A DNA stretch of 64,000 bases from Pseudomonas sp. dw_358 (GCF_018449655.1 NZ_JAAVUX010000005.1:62001-126000); one strand, 5' to 3'. Positions 48,573-59,497 are shown, numbered from the stretch's first letter. Notes: a model not told the origin generated them from the sequence alone. Translations and numbers: made by a program.

Positions 48573-48787
48573 ATTTCCAAGATACACCGCAGTGCAAGCC
48601 CCGCCGGACGCATCGCCCTCCCCCCTTTCGTACAACTTTGTATAACTCTGAGTGTTGCGCGTCAGAATTTTTGTAGGAAAACTTACCGATGTGCGTAGGA
48701 AAGATCTAATTTTCTTGCGAGCCGATGACATGCCGTCTGAGTCGACATAACGTCCTTCTCCCCATGCACTGGAAAAGGATCCACTCA

Positions 48788-49273
48788 ATGGCGCTCGACG
48801 GTTTCATCAGCATCTCGGACATCCCCGGCGAATCCAAGGATGGCGCACACACCGGCTGGATCGAGATCACCGGCTACAACTTCGGTATGCATCAGAGTAC
48901 CTCAGCCACCGCCAGCTCCGCCGGAGGCGCTGCTTCTGGCCGGACGTCGGTGTCCTGCTTCGTCTTCACCAAGTTTCTCGACAGCGCCAGCACCAAGCTC
49001 ATGGTCTCCTGCTGTGCCGGTACCCACCTCAAGGAGGTCAAGCTCTCGCTTTGCCGTGCGGGTGGCGACAAGCTCAAGTACTACGAGGTCGTGCTCGAGG
49101 AAGTTATCGTTGCGGACTATGCGCAAAGCGCCATCGACGGAGTACCGGTCGAGACGGTGCAACTGGATTATGGCCGTATCAAGACGACCTACACGCAACA
49201 GAAACGCAGCGACGGATCAGGCCAAGGCAATAAACTTGGCGGTTGGGACCGTATCGCCAACAAAGCGATATGA
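48788..49273 (+). CDS. hcp: Type VI secretion Hcp protein (orphan)
   Basis: A 161-residue Hcp-family tube protein: MALDGFISISDIPGESKD at the start and the core ...GWIEITGYNFG, later CAGTHLKEVKLSLCRAGGDK and YYEVVLEEVIVADY, as in the HcpA/B/C group of P. aeruginosa. Hcp hexamers stack into the secretion tube and can carry small effectors in their lumen. The ATG at 48788 follows AAAGGA. No other T6SS structural gene is in the window, so the machine must be elsewhere. The gene directly downstream encodes a candidate cargo. Confidence 0.93.
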   Translation: MALDGFISISDIPGESKDGAHTGWIEITGYNFGMHQSTSATASSAGGAASGRTSVSCFVFTKFLDSASTKLMVSCCAGTHLKEVKLSLCRAGGDKLKYYEVVLEEVIVADYAQSAIDGVPVETVQLDYGRIKTTYTQQKRSDGSGQGNKLGGWDRIANKAI

Positions 49274-49282
49274 GGGACGACC

Positions 49283-50260
49283 ATGGCCAAGCCCTACGCT
49301 TTCATCAATGAACACATGCAGACCTTCATGGCCATTCAGGATCGGCTGCGCCTGAACCGCCAAGGGTTGGCCAAGCTGAATACCCTGAATGGGCATCTGC
49401 TCAATACTGTCGTGATGCCCGGTCAATTGGTCGTGGTGGGCGATGACAGCACGAACTCATGCAGCTCAGAAGAAACGGAGTTGCAGCGCATGGGGCTGCA
49501 GGCCAGACAAAGTCTCAGCGCCCACCAAGCGGGCGGCGATGGGTTCATTCTGAAGAATTATGACCTCTTGCAGTCGCTGCTGGGCTACACCTCGCTGGGC
49601 GTCGGCAGCGTAACCAGCGCTTGGAGTAAGCATCTGGAGGGGGTGAAGCAGACGCTTGAAGAGATTGACGTCTTGCACAAAAACGCGCTCAAGCGCGGCA
49701 CACCGATTGCGCGGCATGAGTTTCATGAGCACCGCAAGATACTATTTAAAAAATTGGATGTTCAGCTAGAGGGTATTGCTAGATTTGGGACGGGCTTGCG
49801 GAATCATGGCTCGATCAGAAGAATGCTAGGTATTTCGACTAAAAGCTATCTCAGTACCGGTGAGATAAAAGGCTATTCCGATAAATTGGCGAGGGTAGCT
49901 AAGACGGCTCGTATTTTGAGTAAGGGTACTTATGTAGGTTTGGCGCTTGATATTTCTGCAGGTGCGCTTGAAATCGTAGAGGCTTGCTCTTCCGGCAGAA
50001 GTGCGGAGTGTCGTAGGGCTGGGTATGTTGAAACCAGTAAGACGGCATTTAGCATATTGGGCAGCACTGCGATTGGTGGTATCGTCGGTTATTATGCGGT
50101 AGGAGTCTGCATGTCGACGTTCGGCCTAGCCACGGGCGGCGTTGGCGTATTAGGCTGCGCAATTATCGGGGGGGCTGGAGGTGGATGGGCTGGAGGTCTC
50201 GGTGGAGAGATAGCCGGAGAAAAGATGGGCACTATCGTTTATGAGCATTTAGGTAGTTAA
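49283..50260 (+). CDS. Probable Hcp-associated T6SS effector, membrane-inserting C-terminus
   Basis: A 325-residue protein not assigned to a named family. Residues 1-75 include NGHLLNTVVMPGQLVVVGD, similar to the end of a LysM-like fold. The C-terminus (about 255-315) is strongly hydrophobic and glycine-zipper rich (GSTAIGGIVGYYAVG, GGVGVLGCAIIGGAGGG), typical of pore-forming toxins. Codon and base use shift: the first about 150 residues are GC-rich like core genes, while from about 49740 the gene is AT-rich. This suggests a constant delivery domain joined to an exchanged toxin domain. It starts 9 bases after hcp and is followed by a small membrane protein, presumably its immunity protein. 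Confidence 0.7.
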   Translation: MAKPYAFINEHMQTFMAIQDRLRLNRQGLAKLNTLNGHLLNTVVMPGQLVVVGDDSTNSCSSEETELQRMGLQARQSLSAHQAGGDGFILKNYDLLQSLLGYTSLGVGSVTSAWSKHLEGVKQTLEEIDVLHKNALKRGTPIARHEFHEHRKILFKKLDVQLEGIARFGTGLRNHGSIRRMLGISTKSYLSTGEIKGYSDKLARVAKTARILSKGTYVGLALDISAGALEIVEACSSGRSAECRRAGYVETSKTAFSILGSTAIGGIVGYYAVGVCMSTFGLATGGVGVLGCAIIGGAGGGWAGGLGGEIAGEKMGTIVYEHLGS

Positions 50261-50265
50261 ACGGA

Positions 50266-50622
50266 ATGGAAACTTTTATTGTCATATTCTTGTGTTGTTG
50301 GTTACTCTTCAATTTTGTGGTTTTCTTGTGGGTACTCTATACAAAGCTTGAAGGGTACGAGAAAGCGCTGTCTAAATGCAGTTTCGTTGAAATCAACAGG
50401 AAAATTTGGCGCGGCGATCGAATCGGACGAATGTATCGACTAAATTTTATACGTCTTGTGTTAGGCAATCCTAGTCTGTTCCATCGTCGAGGTGACATTG
50501 ATCTCGACCAGGTTCTTGCTTTCCCGAGATCCCAGTTCTGTTTTCTACGGGCCATCTATCTCTCGTTAAGTATGCAGGCAGTAGCGCTGGGCATTTGGTG
50601 TTTAATCGAAACTTATTGGTAG
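50266..50622 (+). CDS. Putative immunity protein, two membrane segments (copy 1)
   Basis: A 118-residue protein starting 5 bases after the effector stop. Membrane segments at about 4-25 (FIVIFLCCWLLFNFVVFLWVLY) and 96-114; the central loop is basic, with INRKIWRGDRIGRMYRLNFI and FHRRGDIDLDQVL. A close paralogue lies at 51110. The position after a pore-forming effector and the membrane topology fit an immunity protein that blocks the pore. Low GC like the toxin domain. Confidence 0.7.
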   Translation: METFIVIFLCCWLLFNFVVFLWVLYTKLEGYEKALSKCSFVEINRKIWRGDRIGRMYRLNFIRLVLGNPSLFHRRGDIDLDQVLAFPRSQFCFLRAIYLSLSMQAVALGIWCLIETYW

Positions 50623-50835
50623 CTGCCTTTAATGTAAAGCGGGTTGTGTGATGGTGTTTTTATAACGGCTGGTATTTGGCTCTGCCGACGCTCTCGCAAC
50701 GGGTGAATTATAGTTCGAAACAGTGGAGCAGGATAGGTTGCTATCCATATGGAATGCGCTGTATTGAGGTAGTTCAGTGGTGACAGAGGAAGAGCCGACT
50801 ATCAGTATATGGATTATATCAATGGGCATGTGGAT

Positions 50836-50976
50836 ACTAAGATACAGCATCGTTGGAAATAACAAACCTATTTGGTGCGGTGATCCGAGAGGTCGGGTCT
50901 ATCGACTCAACTTCATCAGTCTGGTTTTAGCCATTCCAAATATTTTTTATCGGCGAGGCGAGGTGATATTGCGCTA
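50836..50976 (+). pseudogene. Decayed immunity gene (copy 2)
   Basis: The frame encodes PIWCGDPRGRVYRLNFISLVL and IPNIFYRRGE, plainly homologous to the central loop of copies 1 and 3, but the N-terminal membrane segment is lost and a stop follows soon after. Weak similarity continues to about 51030. The remainder of the 487-base gap 50623-51109 shows nothing else recognisable. Confidence 0.75.
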
Positions 50977-51109
50977 GTCTGATCGTTCACGAGGCGCTAT
51001 CTAATTTTATCTAAGGTATCTATGTTTCCGATGATCTAAATTTTGGGTACTAGGGTGTGATGTATCTTTGCACATTTTTATGCTGCTCATGCGTTGATAG
51101 AGAGGTTTA

Positions 51110-51469
51110 ATGAAACCGGGAGACTTTTTTGTCGTGTTTTTATCTTTTTGGCTATTGCTGAATTTCGTGATTTTTCTATGGGTTCTCTATGCACGGCTTG
51201 AACAGATCGAGATAACGCTTTCAAAATGCAGCTTCATTCATATTAACAGAAGGATTTGGCGTAGCGATCCGATCGGCCGACTGTATCGCCTTAATTTTAT
51301 AAATCTCGTGTTATTGGCTCCCAATTTTTTCCATCGGCGGGGTGACATTGATATTGATCAGGTTCTTTCCTTTCCGAGATCCCAGTTGTATTTTATACGG
51401 ACTATCTATCTTTCTAAATTCATGAGTGTATTAGCGCTGGGCATTTGGTATGTAGTCGAAACGTATTGA
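51110..51469 (+). CDS. Putative immunity protein, two membrane segments (copy 3)
   Basis: A 119-residue paralogue of the protein at 50266, with about 60% identical residues by eye: NFVIFLWVLYARLE, INRRIWRSDPIGRLYRLNFINLVL, FHRRGDIDIDQVLSFPRSQ. Membrane segments at about 6-27 and 97-115. AGAGAGG precedes the ATG. It could protect against a variant toxin carried by relatives, an orphan immunity gene. Function is inferred from the cassette. Confidence 0.68.
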   Translation: MKPGDFFVVFLSFWLLLNFVIFLWVLYARLEQIEITLSKCSFIHINRRIWRSDPIGRLYRLNFINLVLLAPNFFHRRGDIDIDQVLSFPRSQLYFIRTIYLSKFMSVLALGIWYVVETY

Positions 51470-51479
51470 ATTGCTGGAT

Positions 51480-51524
51480 GTCGTGGTTTTTCTAAAGGTG
51501 CTCTATGGAAAGCTTCAAAAGTGA
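51480..51524 (+). pseudogene. Remnant of a fourth immunity gene
   Basis: Ten bases after copy 3 the frame VVVFLKVLYGKLQK-stop matches the first membrane segment of copy 1 (FVVFLWVLYTKLEGYEK). The rest of the gene is gone. The following 100 bases hold short inverted repeats (GACCTCA/TGAGGTC at 51523-51548) and no gene. Confidence 0.6.
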
Positions 51525-51625
51525 CCTCAGGTCCTACAAGGTGAGGTCAGATCTGAGGTTGCTCTGCAGCGCAGCTGATGAGGTAGACCGCGGCCTACCG
51601 CTCTCACTGTGTCCGGGAATTGAAG

Positions 51626-52933
51626 TCACCGGCCCGCTGCAATCTTGATCAATTTCGCATAATAAAACCCATCATGCCCACCCTCTTGCGCCAGCAACTG
51701 CCGGCCGTGGGGCTGTTTGATCCCGGCGGCGGTGGCGAGGTCCAGTTCGCGGGCTCCCGAGGTCCGGGCGAGGAACGCGTCGATCACTTCGGTGTTCTCT
51801 GTCGGCAGTGTCGAGCACGTGGCGTACAACAACACCCCGCCCACTTCCAGTGTCGGCCACAGGGCATCCAGCAATTGGCCCTGGAGCACCGCCAACGCCT
51901 GGATGTCATCCGGCTGCCGGGTGAGCTTGATATCCGGGTGCCGCCGAATCACGCCGGTGGCCGAGCAGGGGGCGTCCAGGAGGATGCGGTCGAAACGTTT
52001 ACCGTCCCACCAGGCGGCGGTGTCGCGGGCGTCGGCGGCGATGAGTTGGGCGTCGAGGCCCAGGCGGTCGAGGTTTTCTCGAACGCGCACCAGGCGTTTG
52101 GCTTCCAGGTCCACGGCGACCACGGCGTCCAGGCCGGGTTGGGCCTCGAGCAGATGGCAGGTCTTGCCGCCGGGCGCGCAGCAGGCGTCCAGCACGCGCT
52201 GGCCGGGGCTCAGGTCAAGGAGGTCGGCGGCCAGTTGCGCGGCTTCGTCCTGGACGCTGATCCAGCCGTCACTGAAGCCTGGCAGCTCGCGTACGTCCAT
52301 GGCCTGTTCGAGGACGATGCCATCGGTGCTGTAGGCGGTCGGCACGGCAGCGATGCCCTGCTCGCCCAGTAATGCCAGATAGGCGTCGCGGCGGTGATGC
52401 CGGCGGTTGACCCGCAGGATCATCGGCGGGTGGGCGTTGTTGGCGGCGCAGATGGCTTCCCATTGTTCTGGCCAGGACGCCTTGAGGGCTTTCTGCAACC
52501 AGCGTGGATGCGCAGTGCGGACCACGGGGTCGCGTTCGAGCTCGGCGAGGATTTCGCTGCTTTCGCGTTGGGCGCGGCGCAGGACCGCGTTGAGCAGTGC
52601 CTTGGCCCAAGGTTTTTTCAGTTTGTCGGCGCAGCCCACGGTCTCGCCGATGGCGGCATGGGCCGGAATGCGGCTGTAAAGCAGCTGATAAAGGCCCACC
52701 AGCAGCAGCGCGTGGACATCGGCGTCGGCGGCCTTGAACGGTTTTTGCAGCAAGCGTTCGGCCAATGCCGACAACCGCGGTTGCCAGCGCGCGGTACCGA
52801 AGGCCAGGTCCTGGGTCAGGCCACGGTCGCGGGCTTCAACCTTTTCCATTTCGCGAGGCAGCGAACTGTTCAGCGAGGCCTTGCCCGTGAGGACGGCGGC
52901 CAGGGCGCGGGCGGCGGCGAGGCGCGGGTTCAT
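51626..52933 (-). CDS. rsmB: 16S rRNA (cytosine-967-C5) methyltransferase
   Basis: A 435-residue enzyme: NusB-like N-terminal domain (about 1-140, [15 protein letters not shown]) and a Rossmann methyltransferase with [17 protein letters not shown], catalytic motif [15 protein letters not shown] and [14 protein letters not shown], the two cysteines of the m5C mechanism. The ATG at 52933 overlaps the fmt stop (ATGA). In P. aeruginosa trkA follows rsmB; here the Hcp cassette lies there instead. Confidence 0.97.
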   Translation of the reverse strand: MNPRLAAARALAAVLTGKASLNSSLPREMEKVEARDRGLTQDLAFGTARWQPRLSALAERLLQKPFKAADADVHALLLVGLYQLLYSRIPAHAAIGETVGCADKLKKPWAKALLNAVLRRAQRESSEILAELERDPVVRTAHPRWLQKALKASWPEQWEAICAANNAHPPMILRVNRRHHRRDAYLALLGEQGIAAVPTAYSTDGIVLEQAMDVRELPGFSDGWISVQDEAAQLAADLLDLSPGQRVLDACCAPGGKTCHLLEAQPGLDAVVAVDLEAKRLVRVRENLDRLGLDAQLIAADARDTAAWWDGKRFDRILLDAPCSATGVIRRHPDIKLTRQPDDIQALAVLQGQLLDALWPTLEVGGVLLYATCSTLPTENTEVIDAFLARTSGARELDLATAAGIKQPHGRQLLAQEGGHDGFYYAKLIKIAAGR

Positions 52934-53862
52934 TGGCCCAGTACCGTGCCGAGGGCGAACTTCTCGCGGCGGCTGTTGAACAGGTCGGCAAAGCTCAGCG
53001 GTTTGCCGCCAGGCAGTTGCAGGCGGGTCAGGCGCAGGGCCTGTTGGCCACAGGCCACGGTCAGGCCCTCCTTGCTCGCGACGATGATGGTGCCAGGTAT
53101 GCCCTCGCCTGGCGCCCATTCAGCGGCCAGCACCTTGAGGGCTTCGCCGCTCAACAGGCTGTGGCTGACGGGCCATGGGTTGAAGGCGCGGATCTGGCGC
53201 TCCAACTCGACGGCCGGACGTGTCCAGTCCAGTCGGGCTTCGTCTTTGTTGAGCTTGTGCGCGTAGGTCGCCAGGCCGTCGTCCTGGACCTCGCCTGGCA
53301 AGGTACCTGCCTCCAGGCCATCAATAGCCTTGAGCACAGCCGGGGGGCCGAGCTCGGCCAGGCGGTCGTGCAGGCTGCCACCGGTGTCGGTAGCGCTGAT
53401 GGCCGTAGTGGTCTTGAGCAGCATTGGCCCGGTGTCCAGACCGGCTTCCATGCGCATCACGGTCACGCCGCTTTCGGCATCGCCTGCTTGCACGCTGCGC
53501 TGGATCGGCGCGGCGCCGCGCCAGCGCGGCAGCAGCGAGGCATGGCTGTTGATGCAGCCCAACCTTGGGATGTCGAGCACAACCTGCGGCAGAATCAGGC
53601 CGTAGGCCACTACCACCATCAGGTCTGGAGCCAGAGCGGCCAGTTCGGCCTGGGCTTCCGCAGCGCGCAGGGTGGGAGGTTGCAGCACCCTGATGCCAGC
53701 GTCGAGTGCCAGTTGCTTGACCGGGCTGGGCATCAGTTTCTGGCCACGCCCGGCCGGGCGGTCCGGCTGGGTGTAGACCGCGATCACCTCATGGCGGCTG
53801 GCCAACAAGGCCTTGAGGTGTTCGGCAGCAAATTCGGGCGTACCCGCAAAAACGATGCGCAT
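52930..53862 (-). CDS. fmt: Methionyl-tRNA formyltransferase
   Basis: A 310-residue enzyme that formylates initiator Met-tRNA. It starts [19 protein letters not shown] and has the formyl-folate site [19 protein letters not shown] and GLDTGPML. It lies between def and rsmB, with a hairpin terminator between def and fmt. Confidence 0.98.
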   Translation of the reverse strand: MRIVFAGTPEFAAEHLKALLASRHEVIAVYTQPDRPAGRGQKLMPSPVKQLALDAGIRVLQPPTLRAAEAQAELAALAPDLMVVVAYGLILPQVVLDIPRLGCINSHASLLPRWRGAAPIQRSVQAGDAESGVTVMRMEAGLDTGPMLLKTTTAISATDTGGSLHDRLAELGPPAVLKAIDGLEAGTLPGEVQDDGLATYAHKLNKDEARLDWTRPAVELERQIRAFNPWPVSHSLLSGEALKVLAAEWAPGEGIPGTIIVASKEGLTVACGQQALRLTRLQLPGGKPLSFADLFNSRREKFALGTVLGQ

Positions 53863-53890
53863 GCAGTGGTCTCGCTTAAATCTGGCTATA

Positions 53891-53919
53891 AATAAAAAAG
53901 GCTTGCCGCAGCAAGCCTT
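53891..53919 (-). terminator. Terminator between def and fmt
   Basis: AAGGCTTGC and GCAAGCCTT form a perfect 9-bp stem around CGCA; on the minus strand it is followed by TTTTTTATTT. It lies between def and the co-directional fmt, so it may attenuate or separate the two transcripts. Confidence 0.8.
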
Positions 53920-53934
53920 GAACGCTTTGGAGGA

Positions 53935-54438
53935 TCAAGCCTGGCGGTGGAGTTTTTCCAGTTTCTTCTTGATCCGGTCGCGTTTGAGCGTAGACAGGTA
54001 ATCGACGAAGAGCTTGCCGTTGAGATGATCGCATTCGTGCTGGATGCACACTGCCAGCAGCCCTTCGGCCAGCAATTCGTACGGTTTACCGTCTCGGTCC
54101 AGGGCCTTGACCCTGATCTGCACCGGGCGGTCGACGTTTTCGTAGAAGCCCGGCACCGAGAGGCAGCCTTCCTGGTACTGGCCCATCTCGTCGGTGAGCA
54201 TTTCCAGCTCGGGATTGATGAACACCCGAGGCTCGCTGCGATCTTCCGAAAGGTCCATGACCACGATGCGTTTATGCACATTGACCTGCGTTGCCGCCAG
54301 GCCGATACCCGGTGCGTCGTACATGGTTTCAAACATGTCGTCGATCAACTGGCGCACCGCGGCGTCCACCACTGCGACCGGTTTGGCGAGGGTGCGCAGG
54401 CGCGGGTCCGGAAATTCGAGGATGTTTAAAATAGCCAT
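53935..54438 (-). CDS. def: Peptide deformylase
   Basis: A 167-residue iron-dependent enzyme that removes the formyl group from new proteins. All three motifs are visible: [18 protein letters not shown] and QHECDHLNG (the metal-binding histidines). The ATG at 54438 ([15 protein letters not shown]) is the family start. It is divergent from the LysM gene; both promoters lie in the 141-base gap. Confidence 0.98.
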   Translation of the reverse strand: MAILNILEFPDPRLRTLAKPVAVVDAAVRQLIDDMFETMYDAPGIGLAATQVNVHKRIVVMDLSEDRSEPRVFINPELEMLTDEMGQYQEGCLSVPGFYENVDRPVQIRVKALDRDGKPYELLAEGLLAVCIQHECDHLNGKLFVDYLSTLKRDRIKKKLEKLHRQA

Positions 54439-54579
54439 ATGCCTATCTACTGCACTGTAAGGTAAAGTCAAAGGTAGCGGTCGCCGGACGATTGTCGGCG
54501 GTGACTTGCTTGCTCTCCCGGGTCGGGAGGCGCACAAGCGGCGTTACACGTGAGCACACATGATAAAGGGATTCGCAGT

Positions 54580-55608
54580 ATGAGGAAATCACTACTCGCC
54601 CTGCTGCTGCTGGCATGCGCCGGCCTGGCACAGGCGCAGGTGCAGCTCAGGGACAGTTCGCCGCAGCGCTACACGGTCGTGCAGGGCGATACCTTGTGGG
54701 AGATCGCCGGCAAGTTTCTCGACCAGCCGTGGGAGTGGCCCCACATCTGGCACGCCAACCCACAGGTGGCCAACCCCGACCTTATCTACCCCGGCGACAC
54801 GCTGGTGCTGGGCTATGGCACCGATGGCCAGCCGCAGATCACCTTGGTGCGTGGCGCATCGCGTGGCACCATCAAACTATCGCCCCGTGTTCGCAGCACG
54901 CCGGTGGCCGATGCGATTCCGAGCATTCCGCTGGAGTCGATCAACAGCTTTCTGCTGAGCAACCGCATCGTCGACCGGGCCGAAGACTTCCAGACCGCGC
55001 CTTATATCGTGGCGGGCGATGCCGAGCGCGTGCTCAGCGGCATGGGCGATGTGATCTACGCCCGTGGCCATTTCGATCCGCAGACTACCAACTATGGCAT
55101 CTTCCGCCAGGGCAAGACTTACACCGACCCGATCACCCATGAGTTCCTCGGCATCAACGCCGACAATGAGGGTACCGGCGAGGTGGTTACCACCGAGGGC
55201 GACATCGCCACAGTCAACCTCCAGCGGTCCAATGAAGAGGTCCGTCTGGGCGACCGCCTGTTCATCAGCGAACAGCGCGCCGTCAATTCGACGTTTTTCC
55301 CCAGTGCCCCGGCGTCTTCAATCGAAGGCACGATCATTGATGTGCCACGAGGTGTGACACAGATCGGCAAGTACGACGTGGTCACGGTCAGCCGCGGAAA
55401 ACGCGACGGGCTGGTGGAAGGCAACGTTCTGGCGATCTACAAGACCGGTGAAACCGTGCGCGACCGGGTCACCGGCGAACAGGTGAAAATCCCCGATACT
55501 CGCTCCGGCCTGCTGATGATCTTTCGCACTTATGAAAAGCTCAGCTATGGTTTAGTGCTCAACGCCAATCGCTCGCTGGCGGTGCTGGACAAAGTGCGGA
55601 ATCCTTAG
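54580..55608 (+). CDS. Secreted LysM-domain protein
   Basis: A 342-residue protein: signal peptide (1-19, LLALLLLACAGLAQA-Q), a LysM peptidoglycan-binding domain (about 29-82, RYTVVQGDTLWEIAGKFL) and a C-terminal region of about 250 residues without a name I can give (SxxGxPxxL-like features absent). It corresponds to PA0020 of P. aeruginosa and always precedes dprA. It is expected in the periplasm, bound to the cell wall; exact role unknown. The ATG at 54580 starts the signal peptide. Confidence 0.9.
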   Translation: MRKSLLALLLLACAGLAQAQVQLRDSSPQRYTVVQGDTLWEIAGKFLDQPWEWPHIWHANPQVANPDLIYPGDTLVLGYGTDGQPQITLVRGASRGTIKLSPRVRSTPVADAIPSIPLESINSFLLSNRIVDRAEDFQTAPYIVAGDAERVLSGMGDVIYARGHFDPQTTNYGIFRQGKTYTDPITHEFLGINADNEGTGEVVTTEGDIATVNLQRSNEEVRLGDRLFISEQRAVNSTFFPSAPASSIEGTIIDVPRGVTQIGKYDVVTVSRGKRDGLVEGNVLAIYKTGETVRDRVTGEQVKIPDTRSGLLMIFRTYEKLSYGLVLNANRSLAVLDKVRNP

Positions 55609-55644
55609 CTTGCGAAGCAAGTTATCAGGCAGTTACCAACAGAG

Positions 55645-55653
55645 TTATCCACA
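55645..55653. other. Perfect DnaA box upstream of dprA
   Basis: TTATCCACA at 55645-55653, in the gap before dprA, 26 kb from oriC; a second perfect copy lies inside dprA at 56263. Function unknown. Confidence 0.45.
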
Positions 55654-55699
55654 GCTTGTCCTGCCTCACAGTTGAGTGTTTTCGATCAAGGATGATCAA

Positions 55700-56824
55700 A
55701 TGCCCCAGCCTCTCAGCCCCACCCTGTGTGCCACCGAGTTGCAAGCGCGGCTGCGTGTGCACCTCTTGCCCGACATCGGTCCACGCCACTACCTGCGGCT
55801 CCTGCAGAGCTTCGGCAGCGCCAGCCAGGCTTGCCGTGCTTCCTCCTCTGCCTGGCACGCGCTGGGGCTTTCAGCCGCCAGTGAAGTCGCCCGCCGCTGC
55901 CCGCTGATAGAGGCCGAGGTCAAGGCCACAATGGCCTGGCTAGAGCGTTCGGAGCAGCATTTGCTGATGTCGGACCAGCCGGATTATCCCGCGCTTCTGG
56001 CAGAAACCGAGGGTGCGCCGCCGCTGTTGTTCGTCGCCGGAAACCCGAGCATTCTCGAGCGGCCTCAGTTGGCCATTATCGGCAGCCGTCGTGCGTCTCG
56101 CCCCGGCATGGACACCGCCGCCGCCTTTGCCCGTAGCCTCGCCGCTGCCGGTTTTGTCATCACCAGTGGCTTGGCGCTTGGCATCGACAGCGCCGCCCAC
56201 CATGCAGCGCTGGCGGTGGGCGGGCAGACCGTGGGCGTGCTTGGGACGGGCCTGAAAAATTTTTATCCACAGCGCAACAAAAGATTGGCCCAGGACATGG
56301 TCAAGGCCGGCAGCGCGGTGGTTTCCGAGTTTCCCTTGAGCACCGCCCCCCACCCGTCCAACTTCCCCCGGCGTAACCGTATCATCAGTGGTTTGTCCCT
56401 GGGGGTGCTGGTGGTGGAAGCCGGCCTGGCCAGCGGTTCGCTGATCACCGCGCGGCTGGCGGCCGAGCAGGGCCGCGAGGTGTATGCGATTCCTGGCTCT
56501 ATCCACCACCCGGGCGCAAAGGGCTGCCATCAGTTGATCCGTGACGGTGCGGCGCTGGTAGAGACGGTAGAGCACATCATGACGGCGCTGCAGGGCTGGC
56601 AGACGGTACCGGCAGCGATGGCTGAAGTACCGGCCAGCCGGCATCCGCTGCTGGTGTTGCTGCTGGCGGCGCCCCAGACCAGCGAAGCGCTGGCCCAGGC
56701 CATTGGCTGGGAGCTGCCACGGGTGCTGGGGGCCTTGACCGAACTGGAATTGCAAAGTCAGGTGGTCAACGAGGCTGGCCGTTGGTTTGCGCGTCCGGCG
56801 TCAGTACACTGCGCACTGCCTTGA
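55700..56824 (+). CDS. dprA: DNA-processing protein DprA
   Basis: A 374-residue protein that loads RecA on incoming single-stranded DNA in transformation. The Rossmann-like core shows [38 protein letters not shown] and [24 protein letters not shown]; a winged-helix domain closes the C-terminus. The ATG at 55700 follows AAGGATG. It lies between the LysM gene and tsaC as in other Pseudomonas. Confidence 0.96.
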   Translation: MPQPLSPTLCATELQARLRVHLLPDIGPRHYLRLLQSFGSASQACRASSSAWHALGLSAASEVARRCPLIEAEVKATMAWLERSEQHLLMSDQPDYPALLAETEGAPPLLFVAGNPSILERPQLAIIGSRRASRPGMDTAAAFARSLAAAGFVITSGLALGIDSAAHHAALAVGGQTVGVLGTGLKNFYPQRNKRLAQDMVKAGSAVVSEFPLSTAPHPSNFPRRNRIISGLSLGVLVVEAGLASGSLITARLAAEQGREVYAIPGSIHHPGAKGCHQLIRDGAALVETVEHIMTALQGWQTVPAAMAEVPASRHPLLVLLLAAPQTSEALAQAIGWELPRVLGALTELELQSQVVNEAGRWFARPASVHCALP

Positions 56825-56846
56825 TCAGTCGATGCGGAGTAAAACG

Positions 56847-57401
56847 ATGGAGAACAGTTGGCGAGTGCAGCAAGCGGCCCGCGAAATTCGTGCGGGTGCG
56901 GTCATTGCCTACCCAACCGAGGCGGTCTGGGGTCTGGGCTGTGACCCATGGAATGAAGAAGCGGTGGATCGGTTGCTGGCCATCAAATCGCGGCCGGTGC
57001 ACAAGGGCTTGATTCTGGTTGCCGACAACATTCGCCAGTTCGACTTTCTGTTCGAGGACTTCCCCGAGCTGTGGATCGATCGCATGGCTGCCACCTGGCC
57101 GGGCCCCAATACTTGGCTGGTGCCTCATCAGGGCCTGCTGCCTGAATGGGTGACAGGCGAGCATGACACTGTCGCCGTAAGGGTCAGCGATCACCCGCAG
57201 GTGCGTGAGTTGTGCGCGCTGGTCGGGCCACTGATTTCGACCTCGGCCAACCCCCAGGGCCGCCCGCCGGCCCGGTCGCGTTTGCGCATCGAGCAGTACT
57301 TTCGCGGGCAGCTGGATGTGGTACTGGGCGGGGCGCTGGGTGGGCGCAAGAGCCCGAGCGTGATTCGCGACCTCGTGACCGGGGAAGTCATCCGTCCCTG
57401 A
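56847..57401 (+). CDS. tsaC: Threonylcarbamoyl-AMP synthase
   Basis: A 184-residue YrdC/RimN-family enzyme that makes threonylcarbamoyl-AMP for t6A37 of tRNA. It begins [20 protein letters not shown], followed by [14 protein letters not shown] and KGLILVADN; the [10 protein letters not shown] segment is also typical. The ATG at 56847 fits; the start lies 22 bases after dprA. Confidence 0.96.
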   Translation: MENSWRVQQAAREIRAGAVIAYPTEAVWGLGCDPWNEEAVDRLLAIKSRPVHKGLILVADNIRQFDFLFEDFPELWIDRMAATWPGPNTWLVPHQGLLPEWVTGEHDTVAVRVSDHPQVRELCALVGPLISTSANPQGRPPARSRLRIEQYFRGQLDVVLGGALGGRKSPSVIRDLVTGEVIRP

Positions 57402-57429
57402 CCCCTCCCCCGCAGGAGCGCGCGAGTGT

Positions 57430-58404
57430 TTATGGCAAAAGAATGGTAGACCCCATGGTCCGCCGGGCCGATAGCTCGGTCTGTGCCTTGGCCGCTTCGG
57501 CCAGTGGGTAACGCTGGCTGATGTCCACCACCAGCTTGCCGCTGGCGATCAGTTCGAACAGCTCATCCGCCATGGCTTGCAAGGCCGGCCCTACCGCATA
57601 GGTGGCCAGGGTCGGCCGGGTGACGTACAGCGAGCCTTTCTGCGAGAGAATGCCCAGGTTGACGCCACTCACGGCCCCGGATGCGTTGCCGAAGCTCACC
57701 AGCAAGCCGCGAGGTTCGACGCAGTCGAGGGACGTCTCCCAGGTGTCCTTGCCGACGCCGTCATAGACCACCGGGCATTTCTTGCCGCCCGTCAGTTCCA
57801 GCACGCGCTTGGCCACATCTTCATGGCTGTAGTCGATGGTTTCCCACGCCCCGAGTTGCTTGGCTCGGGCGGCTTTCTCGGCCGAACTGACCGTACCGAT
57901 CAGCCGAACCCCCAAAGCCCGCGCCCATTGGCAGGCAATGGAGCCGACGCCGCCAGCTGCCGCGTGGAACAGCACGATCTCGTCGGGCTGCAGCTCGTAG
58001 GTCTGCCGGAACAGGTACTGTACGGTCAAGCCCTTGAGCATTACCGCAGCCGCCTGCTCGAAGCTGACAGAGCCGGGCAGGTGAACCAGCGACGCGGCCG
58101 GCAAGACATGCAGTTCGCTGTAGGCGCCCAGCGGTCCGCCGGCATAGGCCACGCGATCACCGACCTTGAAGCCGGTCACTTCGCTGCCGATGGCATCCAC
58201 CACCCCGGCCGCCTCGGTGCCCAGGCCCGACGGCAGTGCCGGAACCGGGTAAAGGCCACCACGAAAATAGGTATCGATATAGTTCAGGCCAATGGCCTTG
58301 TTGCTCACGCGGACTTGTTGCGGTCCGGGCTCGGCCGGCGTGTGGTCAACGTACTCAAGCACCTCCGGGCCACCGTTCTTGCTGAACTGGATACGCTTTG
58401 CCAT
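57430..58404 (-). CDS. qor: NADPH:quinone oxidoreductase (Qor)
   Basis: A 324-residue zinc-independent medium-chain reductase: MAKRIQFSKNGGPEVLEYVD, the NADPH site AAAGGVGSIACQWARALGVRL, and the C-terminal AKAQTELSARRTMGSTILLP. It reduces quinones with NADPH in the cytosol. The ATG at 58404 is the family start; it is divergent from hemF (169-base gap) and convergent with tsaC. Confidence 0.95.
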   Translation of the reverse strand: MAKRIQFSKNGGPEVLEYVDHTPAEPGPQQVRVSNKAIGLNYIDTYFRGGLYPVPALPSGLGTEAAGVVDAIGSEVTGFKVGDRVAYAGGPLGAYSELHVLPAASLVHLPGSVSFEQAAAVMLKGLTVQYLFRQTYELQPDEIVLFHAAAGGVGSIACQWARALGVRLIGTVSSAEKAARAKQLGAWETIDYSHEDVAKRVLELTGGKKCPVVYDGVGKDTWETSLDCVEPRGLLVSFGNASGAVSGVNLGILSQKGSLYVTRPTLATYAVGPALQAMADELFELIASGKLVVDISQRYPLAEAAKAQTELSARRTMGSTILLP

Positions 58405-58432
58405 CTGCAATCTCCTAGGGTCGGTTCGTTGA

Positions 58433-59497
<1,065 letters not shown>

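Noticed and set aside
50777..50977. Separate small gene of 66 codons
   Set aside because: Its second half is a truncated piece of the neighbouring immunity protein and its first half matches nothing, so it is treated as a pseudogene.
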